From positions 946,001 to 1,010,000 of the forward strand of contig NC_010001.1 in assembly GCF_000018685.1 (NCBI RefSeq): DNA of 64,000 nucleotides, given 5' to 3'. The notes under the pieces are model-generated. The model was not told where the DNA came from and did no database searches. It saw nothing but the letters and a program-made list of their open reading frames with translations. Position numbers and translations under genes: made by a program. Within the stretch, counting starts at the first letter, position 1, and every line of letters starts with the position of its first letter. This DNA comes from Lachnoclostridium phytofermentans ISDg (GTDB lineage: Bacteria > Bacillota > Clostridia > Lachnospirales > Lachnospiraceae). Shown here piece by piece: positions 50,904 through 59,378 of the stretch.

Positions 50904-52826
50904 ATGGAGTTGTTGAAATGGAGAGCCAAGAGGACAGGAGACGAAAGGAAAGAAAGGGAGGGGACAAGCAAACGAGGAGCGAGAAATTGGATTAAGCATA
51001 GGGGCAATTTGGTGTCCGGTTTGAAGGAGTGCTATGAAAACCGGCCATTATTTCAACAGTTTGCCACAGCCTTTATCGCACTAGTATTTCTACCTATTCT
51101 GTGCGTCACCCTGTTCAGCTATTTTAATGGTTCTAGGAAAATCCTGCAACAGTATGAGGAGATTCTGTTGCAGGCTACCACAGATATCAATGATAAGCTT
51201 GTCGGTTCCATGAGAGAGTTAGACTGGCTGACTTTGCAGATTGCGAATCAGGAGCAGACAAAAAACTTTGTAGTTCAATCACCTGGAAACTTTTATGAAA
51301 AGTACAAAATGAAGCAATGGTGCGACAACCAGCTTTTTTTAAAACGGATATTGACGGACAATAAGTATGTGGGTAGGCTTAGCATCATCGGTGATAGTGG
51401 TATTGAGTACAGTATTTACGGGGATGAAGCTCAGGAGTATGATAAAAATTTATATAACCATAAGGCTATTATAGAAAAGGCTTATGCTTACAGGGACAAT
51501 CTTCCAGCAGATGGAAGATTTGTTGTTTTTTTGAGCAGACTGAAAGAAAATTCTCAAACTGTTTATCTAACAGCAGCCAGAAGGTTTCCGGCAGGTGACT
51601 ATTTCAGCATGAAGGGTTCGGTCATTATTGAAATACAGGCGAGAATGCTTGGTCAAATATTCTCTGGAATCAATGTACGTGGAGGTTCTGTCTGTGTGCT
51701 CAATGAAGACAAAGATATTATATTCCATACGGACACAAAAAAAATCGGGAAGCCAGGGACAGAGTATCTGGACATGTCACTACTTTCGGGAACTCAGGGC
51801 AGTTTCACCGTTAAAAGGGATGGAGAGCGAGTATTTACCACCTACAGTGCAGACAAGTTGAGTGGATGGATTTCTCTCATAGAACTCCCGGTGGGCCAGA
51901 TGGAAGACCCCATTCAAAATGTTAGAACTATCTTAATATATATGCTTCTCATTGCTGTACCACTGACCCTCTGGCTGGGTTACCAGTTCACTAAGGCAAT
52001 TTTGGAACCAATCCACCAGTTGGAATGGTATATGGATCAGATTGGCAGCGGAGAATGGAAAAAAGTGATTGGATACGTCCCTGGTAATGAAATTGGTACC
52101 TTGATGAAGCAATACAATCGGATGGTGGATAAAATTCAAGAACTGATAAAAAAAGTGTATAAGGCAGAGTTGCAACAGTCTCAGGATAATTTGGAAAAAC
52201 GTAAGGCCCAGCTTCAGGCACTGCAGACACAAATCAATCCTCATTTTCTTTACAATACTCTGGGTGCAATCAATACTTATGCCATGGAAGCGGAGCAACC
52301 TGAAATAGAGCAAATGATCGGTGCACTTAGTAGTATGTTCCGGTATGCGGTGCAGGATGTCTTAGAGCCCGTACAACTGGCGGATGAAGTAGCCCATGTG
52401 AATCATTACTTGACCATCATGTGGTACCGTCATCGGATTATGCCTCAGATCATATGGGATGTGGATTCCTGCATGGATCAGCAGATCCTGCGTCTGACAA
52501 TTCAGCCGATCTTGGAGAATGCGTTTCAGCATGGGTTCGAAGGGGGAGTCAGTGAAAAGGATTTTATCCGGATTCAGGCCAGGAAAGAAGATGATGTTAT
52601 TGTAGAGATTGAAGACAGCGGAAACGGCATACCGGAAATGGAAGAAGGGCATATCTACCGTTTGTCGGAGGTACCGGGGGTTAAATTTGGAATCGGGCTT
52701 ATCAATGTGAATAAACGAATCCAGATTGTTTATGGGGAAGCTTATGGAATTCTGTTATTCCGCAATGTAGAGGGAGGAACCACAATACGCTTAGCCTTAC
52801 CTTGTCTGAAACATAAAGTAATATAG
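50904..52826 (+). CDS. Sensor histidine kinase, LytS/YesM type
   Basis: A 640-residue kinase: basic N-terminus, transmembrane helix (about 52-75), large extracellular sensor region, second helix near 345-365, HAMP domain (about 370-420), His_kinase domain with QINPHFLYNTLGAINTYAM (phosphoaccepting His in NPHFLYN), and an HATPase with QPILENAFQHGF and GIGLINVNKRI. This is the YesM class that works with AraC-type regulators in oligosaccharide clusters. It probably senses the sugar directly or via the binding protein encoded downstream. Confidence 0.93.
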   Translation: MELLKWRAKRTGDERKEREGTSKRGARNWIKHRGNLVSGLKECYENRPLFQQFATAFIALVFLPILCVTLFSYFNGSRKILQQYEEILLQATTDINDKLVGSMRELDWLTLQIANQEQTKNFVVQSPGNFYEKYKMKQWCDNQLFLKRILTDNKYVGRLSIIGDSGIEYSIYGDEAQEYDKNLYNHKAIIEKAYAYRDNLPADGRFVVFLSRLKENSQTVYLTAARRFPAGDYFSMKGSVIIEIQARMLGQIFSGINVRGGSVCVLNEDKDIIFHTDTKKIGKPGTEYLDMSLLSGTQGSFTVKRDGERVFTTYSADKLSGWISLIELPVGQMEDPIQNVRTILIYMLLIAVPLTLWLGYQFTKAILEPIHQLEWYMDQIGSGEWKKVIGYVPGNEIGTLMKQYNRMVDKIQELIKKVYKAELQQSQDNLEKRKAQLQALQTQINPHFLYNTLGAINTYAMEAEQPEIEQMIGALSSMFRYAVQDVLEPVQLADEVAHVNHYLTIMWYRHRIMPQIIWDVDSCMDQQILRLTIQPILENAFQHGFEGGVSEKDFIRIQARKEDDVIVEIEDSGNGIPEMEEGHIYRLSEVPGVKFGIGLINVNKRIQIVYGEAYGILLFRNVEGGTTIRLALPCLKHKVI

Positions 52827-52967
52827 TACAATAAATAAGCTAAAAATTTGATTATTTCGTAAAAAAGTACAACATAGTAGGAGAAAAGTTAAGGTTTTCA
52901 AGTTTTAATTTATATATAATTGCTAATAGGAAGAAAAAATTAGACGCTGCAAAGGAGAATGTGTAGA

Positions 52968-53108
52968 ATGAAGCGATGTATACAAATTAGTCTTGGAGGA
53001 TTTGCAGAATACTGGTGTACTGATGCTCTAGCGGCAGTGAAGCGTAAGTCAATTGGAGGCACTGAAATTGCTGGGATATCCGGAATAAGCAGAGGAGGGG
53101 CGGTATGA
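52968..53108 (+). CDS. 46-residue small ORF translationally coupled to the sugar permease gene
   Basis: AAGGAG lies ten bases before ATG 52968, and the 46-residue frame ends at TGA 53106-53108, overlapping the permease ATG (ATGA). The product (MKRCIQISLGGFAEYWC...) has no membrane helix and matches no family I know. Its start, length and exact overlap with the next gene suggest a leader peptide coupling translation of the transporter operon. A chance open frame cannot be excluded, since the permease has its own GAGGAGGGG site inside this ORF. Confidence 0.35.
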   Translation: MKRCIQISLGGFAEYWCTDALAAVKRKSIGGTEIAGISGISRGGAV

Positions 53109-54040
53109 CAGACTTGGAAAAACAGCTTTCAAGGAAAGAAATCAAGGGGAATTTGAAAAAATATCGGATGCTGTATGTCATGGTTATTCCGGGAATTTTA
53201 TATTTTATCATATTTAAGTACGTTCCCCTGTTTGGAAATGTGATTGCTTTTCAGGAATATAATATTTTCAAAGGTATTTCTGGCTCCAAATGGGTAGGTT
53301 TTAAAAACTTTATCATGCTGTTTCAACATGGAGATTTCATACCAATTTTGAAGAACACAATTATAATCAATTTTTATGACCTGCTCTTTGGCTTTACAGC
53401 ACCTCTTATTTTAGCCCTGATGATTAATGATATCTCCAGTTCGTGGTTTAGAAAGGGAGTTCAACAAATTGTCTATCTACCACATTTCCTCTCATGGACC
53501 ATCTTAGGAGGAATCGTGATCACGCAACTGTTGTCACCTTCCCAGGGGCTTATAAATATCATTCTGCAAAAGATGGGAATGGAACCGGTTTATTTCATGA
53601 CGGAGGTCAAGTTGGCCAGAGGGATCGTGGTACTTTCAGGTATATGGAAGGAAATTGGATGGGGAACCGTGGTGTATTTGGCAGCTATAACTTCCATCAG
53701 CCCTAGCCTATATGAAGCAGCCAGCTTGGATGGAGCAGGAAAATTCCGACAGATGTTGAACATTACACTTCCCAGCATTATACCGGTGATAATCACACTA
53801 TTTCTACTTCGTATTGGCCATTTCCTGGATTTTGGCTTTGAACGTATCTGGGTGTTCCAAAATGCCTCCAATACTTCTGTGCTAGAGACATTTGATACAT
53901 ATATCTATAAGGCGGGACTTTTACAGGGACGTTACAGCTATACGACGGCAGTTGGGCTTTTTAAATCAGTAGTAGGCTTTCTGCTATTGTACGGAGGTAA
54001 CATATTCAGCAAGAAAACAACCGGAGAAAGTCTGTTTTAG
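53105..54040 (+). CDS. Oligosaccharide ABC permease, LplB/YtdP-type
   Basis: A 311-residue type I ABC permease with six helices. The N-terminal MLYVMVIPGILYFIIFKYVPLFGNVIAFQEYN is the hallmark of the LplB subfamily, and the EAA loop reads YEAASLDGAGKFRQMLNITLP near residue 205. It works with the LplC-like permease and the large lipoprotein that follow. No ATPase is encoded in the island, so a shared MsmK-type ATPase elsewhere must energise it, as is usual for this family. Confidence 0.93.
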   Translation: MTDLEKQLSRKEIKGNLKKYRMLYVMVIPGILYFIIFKYVPLFGNVIAFQEYNIFKGISGSKWVGFKNFIMLFQHGDFIPILKNTIIINFYDLLFGFTAPLILALMINDISSSWFRKGVQQIVYLPHFLSWTILGGIVITQLLSPSQGLINIILQKMGMEPVYFMTEVKLARGIVVLSGIWKEIGWGTVVYLAAITSISPSLYEAASLDGAGKFRQMLNITLPSIIPVIITLFLLRIGHFLDFGFERIWVFQNASNTSVLETFDTYIYKAGLLQGRYSYTTAVGLFKSVVGFLLLYGGNIFSKKTTGESLF

Positions 54041-54073
54041 GTAAAAACTGCAGAAAGGGAATGGTAAAACAGT

Positions 54074-54940
54074 ATGAGAGTTAAGGTAAATCCGATGAGG
54101 CGGATGTATATATGGATCAGCACGATTCTTTTGAGCCTTTTGTGTATGATAATGGTGCTTCCTCTGATTAAGGTAGTTTCAGAAAGCTTTAGCAGTAAGA
54201 CATTTATTGAACAGAATGCGGTGTTGTTTTGGCCAAAGGGGTTCAATGTGGAAGCTTATTCAAAAGTTTTTCAGAATCGAAATATCTTTGTGGCGCTTCG
54301 TAATTCTATTGTAGTTACATTATTAGGAACGACGATTAATCTGGTTATGACGGCCACGATGGCATATCCATTATCAAGAACAGAGTTTAAATTTAAAAAG
54401 CCTATATTGCTGATGGTGACCCTGACTATGATTTTTACTTCACCGATGATTCCTTCCTATTTGGTGATCAAGGGGATGGGTTTAGATAACAGTATTTGGG
54501 CTGTTATTCTGCCTGGAATGATCAGCGGATATAATTTCTTTATTATGCGGTCCTTTTTTGCAGGGGTGCCAGGAGAACTGATAGATGCTGCCCGGATTGA
54601 TGGGAGTGGGGAGTTTGGGATTCTGTTTAAAATAGTGCTTCCGATGTCAAAAGCGGTTATGGCTACAATGATACTGTTCTATGGGGTCAATCATTGGAAT
54701 GCGTTGCAGCAGCCCCTCATTTACCTACGCAGCCCCAAGGTTCAGACGCTGCAGATCAAATTGTATCAGATTCTCATGGAAGATAATACATCTATGGTGG
54801 ACGTTGGAGTACTTCAGATTGCACCGACGACCATTAAGATGGCGACGATTGTTATTTCGACGATCCCGATTTTAATTGTGTATCCATTCCTGCAAAAGCA
54901 TTTTGCAGCAGGAGCTATGTTGGGATCAGTAAAGGAATAA
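54074..54940 (+). CDS. Oligosaccharide ABC permease, LplC/YtcP-type
   Basis: A 288-residue permease with six helices and EAA loop ELIDAARIDGSGEFGILFKIVLP near residue 170. It ends FAAGAMLGSVKE, the characteristic C-terminus of the LplC/YtcP subfamily (GxxxGSVKG). It is the partner of the preceding permease, 33 bases away. Confidence 0.93.
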   Translation: MRVKVNPMRRMYIWISTILLSLLCMIMVLPLIKVVSESFSSKTFIEQNAVLFWPKGFNVEAYSKVFQNRNIFVALRNSIVVTLLGTTINLVMTATMAYPLSRTEFKFKKPILLMVTLTMIFTSPMIPSYLVIKGMGLDNSIWAVILPGMISGYNFFIMRSFFAGVPGELIDAARIDGSGEFGILFKIVLPMSKAVMATMILFYGVNHWNALQQPLIYLRSPKVQTLQIKLYQILMEDNTSMVDVGVLQIAPTTIKMATIVISTIPILIVYPFLQKHFAAGAMLGSVKE

Positions 54941-55010
54941 GTACTTCGGAAAAGTAGATCGTTTCTTGACGCGATTTTACTTAAATAAAAATGGAGAATG
55001 GAGAATGGGT

Positions 55011-56576
55011 ATGAAAAAAAGAAAAATGACAGCCCTTTTGCTGGCAGTCGCAATGGTGGCAGGAGTTATCACGGGATGTGGCAAAGGTGCCACACAGGGG
55101 ACGGAAACAAATGGTACACAAACAAATGGTAAAGGAGAGGAAGCTCCCTTAAAATATACTCTTTCCATGTCAAATGGGCTTAATGAGTATATTATGCAGT
55201 CTACGGATATCAACCAGGATAAATGGCTTAAGGATTTTGATGCACGTTACAACGTGGACGTTGATATAAATCTCCTGGATCATAAACGTTTTGTGGAAGA
55301 AATGCAGATGATGTTCGCCTCCGGAAAAATTCCAGATGTGGTCAAATGTTATGAAAACTACACCCATCCAGGAATGTGTAATGCGGTGGAAAATGGTGTG
55401 TTTCAATCTTTGGATGAGTATCTGGTAGATGCAGAGGAAAAGTACCCGAATCTGATGAGAACCATTCCAAAAGAAATATGGGATTATAACAAATATGAAG
55501 GAAAGATTTACGGAATACCGGTTGTGTATTTATCTGAGACAGCAAGAAGAGCGACCTACATCCGTAAGGATTTGTTGGACAAAGCGGGCCTTGAGGTACC
55601 AAAGAACTTAGACGAGACAGTAGCGGTTTTAAAGGCTTTTAAGGATATGGGATTAGAGTACCCTTATGCAGGAAGAGAAAAATGGAGCTACACGGATATA
55701 TTTTTCGGAGCGTTCGGTGTGAATCCAACCACCTGGAATTTAAATGAAAATAACGAACTAGTACCTGATATTATCCGCCCACAGATGAAAGAGGCACTTA
55801 CTTTTCTTCATATGTTGAATGAGGAGGGGCTAATGGACCCTGAATCCCTTACGACAACCAGTAGCGATTGGCTTAATAAGATCTATTCCGGAAAAGTGGG
55901 GATGTTTGATCATAATGCCACACAAATCGCTTCTTTCAATTCCAGTTTAAGACAGAATGTGCCAGATGGGGAGTTTGTTTTAATCCAAAGTCCTGAAGGA
56001 CCTTATGGGGATAAGGGAGCTTACAAGTATGCTCCGGTGTTGGAGAGTATTTATTTTAATAAGAATTTTAAGTATGTAGACAGATTCTTAAAACTCCTAG
56101 ATGAGATGTGCACAGACGAAGCCCAAGATTATTTAAGCTATGGTATAGAAGGAGAAAATTGGACTAAAAAAGCGGATGGTTCTATTGAATATACATATCC
56201 CGATAGTGTTCTGGGAGAAGATGAGACGCGATTCCGTAAGTTTTTAGGATTTATCAAGGATGATGCCTATGATGTGCGATTGACGCCATATCTCCCAGGG
56301 GGAGAAGAATTGATGAGTTGGATGCAGAATGTTGGACCGATGGAAGGAACGGACAATATTAATCCAGGTAATCTGGAAAGCCTACTGACGCACCCTGAAC
56401 TGGATCCAAAGACCTGTGACTTGTTTTATGAAATGTCTGCTAAGATTTTTTATGGACAAGAGCCAGTGGACACGTTTGACAAATTCGTTGAGGAATATAA
56501 GAGTAGAGGTGGAGACCAAGTTATCAAAGAAGCCACAGAAAAATATGAGGCAGGTAACGTATTTTACTGTAGATAA
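55011..56576 (+). CDS. Oligosaccharide-binding lipoprotein, LplA/YtcQ-type
   Basis: From ATG 55011 (GGAGA upstream) a 521-residue lipoprotein with signal peptide and lipobox ITGC, then a type 1 solute-binding fold. The unusual length (over 500 residues) and the TDINQDKWLKDFDARYNVDVDINLLDHKRFVEEMQMMFASG-like N-terminal lobe, given here only in part, are typical of LplA/YtcQ. It captures the island's oligosaccharide outside the membrane and hands it to the two permeases. In-frame starts further upstream lack ribosome-binding sites. Confidence 0.92.
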   Translation: MKKRKMTALLLAVAMVAGVITGCGKGATQGTETNGTQTNGKGEEAPLKYTLSMSNGLNEYIMQSTDINQDKWLKDFDARYNVDVDINLLDHKRFVEEMQMMFASGKIPDVVKCYENYTHPGMCNAVENGVFQSLDEYLVDAEEKYPNLMRTIPKEIWDYNKYEGKIYGIPVVYLSETARRATYIRKDLLDKAGLEVPKNLDETVAVLKAFKDMGLEYPYAGREKWSYTDIFFGAFGVNPTTWNLNENNELVPDIIRPQMKEALTFLHMLNEEGLMDPESLTTTSSDWLNKIYSGKVGMFDHNATQIASFNSSLRQNVPDGEFVLIQSPEGPYGDKGAYKYAPVLESIYFNKNFKYVDRFLKLLDEMCTDEAQDYLSYGIEGENWTKKADGSIEYTYPDSVLGEDETRFRKFLGFIKDDAYDVRLTPYLPGGEELMSWMQNVGPMEGTDNINPGNLESLLTHPELDPKTCDLFYEMSAKIFYGQEPVDTFDKFVEEYKSRGGDQVIKEATEKYEAGNVFYCR

Positions 56577-56622
56577 GAGAGAATTGAGACAGCATGTTTA
56601 AAGGCTGCAGGGAGTTTGAGAG

Positions 56623-57717
56623 ATGAAGGAAGCAGAATTAATTCAGAAAATAGAAGCAAAAATGGTTTTTATGCTGGAACATTTGGGAGACTGTGTGCCA
56701 TGGTATGGTGAGGACGGCGTATACCATGGATGGCAAGAGGATTCCTGGGTCAGTGGCTTTTGGCCAGGGATGCTGTGGATTTTGTATGACTTAACAGGAA
56801 GGGAGAGTTATAAGCAAGCGGCCTGGGAGTGGGATGGCAGGATCGAGCAGTGCTATTTAAGAAATTCTAACCTTCATCACGATGTGGGGTTCCAGTTTCT
56901 ACCTACGGCGGTGATGAAGTATAAGCTGACCGGAGATGAGGATGGAAGACGCAGGGGACTTTTTGCGGCCAATTTTCTGGCAGGTCGCTTTAACCTAGCA
57001 GGAAGTTTTATCCGGGCGTGGAATTTAGATAAGATTGGATGGTCTATCATTGATTCTACCATGAATTTATCCCTTCTATTCTGGGCGTCCAATGAGACAA
57101 AAGATCCTAGGTTCCGACAAATTGGCGTGGCACAAGCGGAGACAGTTTTAAAGCACTTTATCAGGCCGGATGGATCTGTTTGTCACATACTTTCTTTTGA
57201 CCCCGAGACAGGAGCATTCCTTGAGCCATTGGGAGGCCAGGGATACGATAAAGATTCTTCATGGAGCCGGGGGCAGGCTTGGGCAATATATGGGATGGCT
57301 AATGTATACCGTTATACAGGGGATAGACGATTTTTAGATGCCGCGAAGCGAGTCGCCCATTATTTTCTGGCAAATCTAGAGGAAACGGGAATTCCTTGTT
57401 GGGATTTTCGTGTTCCACACAGAGAAAAAGAACCTTGGGATTCCTCGGCGGGAGCCATTGCTGCCTCAGGCCTTTTGGAACTTGCGGAAGTAGACGAGTG
57501 GGATGGGAGCTTTTACCGAAAGGCAGCTATGCGTTTGCTTGAAAGCCTTACAGAGCATTGCGGTGCTTTAGAAGAAGTAGAGTACCAGGGCCTTTTAAAG
57601 CATGGAACCGGAGAGAAACCCAAGGGAGCACAAGTGGATGTGTCACTAATATATGGAGACTATTTTTATTTGGAGGCACTAGCTAAGCTTCACGGCTGGA
57701 ACCACAGAGTATTTTAG
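56623..57717 (+). CDS. GH88 unsaturated glucuronyl hydrolase
   Basis: A 364-residue alpha6/alpha6-barrel enzyme without a signal peptide. NLHHDVGFQF (Asp87) and IIDSTMNL (Asp144) correspond to the two catalytic aspartates of unsaturated glucuronyl hydrolases (Asp88 and Asp149 in the Bacillus GL1 enzyme). The GGQGYDKDSSWSRGQAWAIYG block is the GH88 signature. It hydrolyses the enol-ether of 4,5-unsaturated uronic acids left at oligosaccharide ends by polysaccharide lyases, releasing a keto-uronate. The imported substrate is therefore probably a lyase product. GH105 is a related alternative. Confidence 0.88.
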   Translation: MKEAELIQKIEAKMVFMLEHLGDCVPWYGEDGVYHGWQEDSWVSGFWPGMLWILYDLTGRESYKQAAWEWDGRIEQCYLRNSNLHHDVGFQFLPTAVMKYKLTGDEDGRRRGLFAANFLAGRFNLAGSFIRAWNLDKIGWSIIDSTMNLSLLFWASNETKDPRFRQIGVAQAETVLKHFIRPDGSVCHILSFDPETGAFLEPLGGQGYDKDSSWSRGQAWAIYGMANVYRYTGDRRFLDAAKRVAHYFLANLEETGIPCWDFRVPHREKEPWDSSAGAIAASGLLELAEVDEWDGSFYRKAAMRLLESLTEHCGALEEVEYQGLLKHGTGEKPKGAQVDVSLIYGDYFYLEALAKLHGWNHRVF

Positions 57718-57732
57718 AGGGGGGAAAGAATA

Positions 57733-58680
57733 ATGGGTGAAATCAAGTGGATGCAGGACCGGGTCTATGGTTTGATGGTACATTATCTAAGCCACATAAT
57801 GCCGAAAGAAGGAGAGAAAAGGCAAAGTTGGGATGAGATGACTGCTACATTTCCGATACAACAATTCTGTGATGCGGTGGCGGACTCAGGAGCCGGCTGG
57901 GTGATCTTTCCCTTGGGTCAGAATACGGGATATTATTGTTCTGAAAATGCCGTGCTGGAGCAGTACTGGCCAGGAAAATGCTCCCAAAGAGACCTGATGC
58001 TAGAACTAGCTGAGGCACTTTCAGAGCGGGATATTAAGTTAATAGTCTATCTGCCGTCTGAGGTGGACGCAGCTCCAGAAGAAGAACGTAAAGCGCTGGG
58101 CTGGGAACAGGATTCCCATGATAAATCAGTATTTATGGAACGCTATATGGGAATTATCCGGTACTGGTCACAAAAATTCGGGAAGCTGGTTTCTGGATGG
58201 TGGTTTGATGGTTGCTATAACGCAGGGGAGAAGACCTTTACAAGAACTCATAGCTGGGATAACACCCGATTCGATTATTTGCGCTGGCAGATGGCAGCCC
58301 GGGATGGCAATCCTGATGCCGTGATTGCTATGTGTCCAGGAGCGGAGGACATGAGATATGTATTTCGGGATCAGGATTACCTGGCCGGAGAGGCAAATAC
58401 TCTGAATCATTTAAATGAAGGACCGCTGATCGACGGCATGCAGTGGCACTGTCTGGTATGGCTGGACTGTTTCTGGATGCACGGTAAGGAGCCAGGAGAG
58501 ATCGTGCCGCCTAGGTTTTCTGACCAAGAGGTGACGGATTTCGCACTCCAGTGCCAGCAGCAAAAAGGCGCTATCACCTGGAATGTGGGAATCTATGAAG
58601 ATGGAGTTATGGCTGAAAAAACATTGGAACAGATTAGGGAAGTGAAGAAAAACATAGAGAATTCTAGAATTACAGGATAA
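57733..58680 (+). CDS. GH29-like (alpha-L-fucosidase-related) TIM-barrel protein
   Basis: A 315-residue protein related to the catalytic domain of alpha-L-fucosidases: RVYGLMVHYLSH near the N-terminus, a GAGWVIFPLGQNTGYYCS block, and VSGWWFDGCY with Asp159 at the position of the GH29 nucleophile. Classical GH29 enzymes are longer and carry a C-terminal beta-sandwich that is missing here. No signal peptide is present. Located 15 bases after the GH88 gene with GGGGGG before it, it is the last gene of the island. The true substrate is unknown; it may be a diverged uronate- or deoxysugar-processing enzyme. Confidence 0.7.
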   Translation: MGEIKWMQDRVYGLMVHYLSHIMPKEGEKRQSWDEMTATFPIQQFCDAVADSGAGWVIFPLGQNTGYYCSENAVLEQYWPGKCSQRDLMLELAEALSERDIKLIVYLPSEVDAAPEEERKALGWEQDSHDKSVFMERYMGIIRYWSQKFGKLVSGWWFDGCYNAGEKTFTRTHSWDNTRFDYLRWQMAARDGNPDAVIAMCPGAEDMRYVFRDQDYLAGEANTLNHLNEGPLIDGMQWHCLVWLDCFWMHGKEPGEIVPPRFSDQEVTDFALQCQQQKGAITWNVGIYEDGVMAEKTLEQIREVKKNIENSRITG

Positions 58681-58695
58681 GATCTAATAGAACTG

Positions 58696-58733
58696 GGCTG
58701 TCGTACTAAGTAAATTAGTACGACAGCCTCTTT
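58696..58733 (+). terminator. Terminator at the end of the carbohydrate island
   Basis: GGCTGTCGTACTAA (58696-58709) pairs perfectly with TTAGTACGACAGCC (58715-58728), followed by TCTTTG. Confidence 0.82.
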
Positions 58734-58790
58734 GTATCCAATAACCCATCGGCTGTGCAGGTGCAACCCTAATTAGCATTTGCAACGCAG

Positions 58791-59084
58791 TTGCTTATTT
58801 GTCTTTATGAAGAAGAACGTCAGTATTTATATACGGGTGATTTGGTTTATATGGGGTGCTTGTATGCTTTCTATCCTACCACCGACCCTATATTATATAT
58901 GAAGTCTATTAAGAAGGTGAAACAATTGCCAATCAGAAGGTTGTTTCCAGCGCATCATTCCTTGAAGATTCCGGTTAATTTTCCTGATGAAATAGAGAAG
59001 GGTTTTGAACAGCTTATGTTAGAGGGAAAATTAGTTCAAGGGAATGGAGTATTTGAATTTGAACATTTTAAAATACATATATGA
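58791..59084 (+). pseudogene. C-terminal fragment of a metallo-beta-lactamase-fold hydrolase
   Basis: A 97-residue frame matching only the second half of a metallo-beta-lactamase-fold protein: CLYEEERQYLYTGDLVYMG (metal Asp in TGDL) and LFPAHHS (a metal His). The N-terminal half with the HxHxDH motif is absent, and the upstream sequence is the end of the island plus about 55 unrelated bases. There is no ATG or ribosome-binding site; only a TTG opens the frame. The truncation coincides with the edge of the island and suggests that the island's arrival removed the 5' half. Confidence 0.78.
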
Positions 59085-59120
59085 TTGCAGTAGAGCATGG
59101 TTAAAGTACGTTACTGATTA

Positions 59121-59188
59121 TGATTTTAGAATAAAAAGTAATTGTTATGATTTTAGAATAAAGCATTATTGTTTGATTTTAGAATGAA
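59121..59188 (+). repeat. Three direct repeats upstream of the HAD gene promoter
   Basis: TGATTTTAGAATAAA at 59121-59135 and 59148-59162, and TGATTTTAGAATGAA at 59174-59188, spaced 27 and 26 bases start to start. The last copy abuts the -35 element, as activator sites often do. Confidence 0.65.
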
Positions 59189-59189
59189 A

Positions 59190-59218
59190 TTGACAGAAAA
59201 GAGAAAATAAGATAAGAT
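59190..59218 (+). promoter_or_regulatory. Promoter of the HAD phosphatase gene
   Basis: TTGACA (59190-59195), 17-base spacer, TAAGAT (59213-59218). A hairpin AATTCGTAGAGA/TCTCTATGAATT (59313-59348) lies in the leader; no known riboswitch class is recognised. Confidence 0.65.
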
Positions 59219-59378
59219 GAAAGCGTTTTATGTAGCTTAGAGTCTCTCTTATACCTTTCGTATGTTACGTTTAAGTGCGTTTGCTGAGAGGACTTCATAA
59301 TAAGGATAAAAGAATTCGTAGAGAGGAATTTTTGATTCTCTATGAATTAGAACAGGAAAGAAAGGCACTAAGGTTAAT

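Noticed and set aside
51933..52313. Minus-strand frame of 126 codons inside the sensor kinase gene
   Set aside because: Shadow of the His-kinase domain coding region.
59220..59378. CTGAGAGGACTTC-like stretch in the HAD leader considered as a TPP or other riboswitch
   Set aside because: Only a fragment of the pattern is present and the paired elements and conserved cores are missing.
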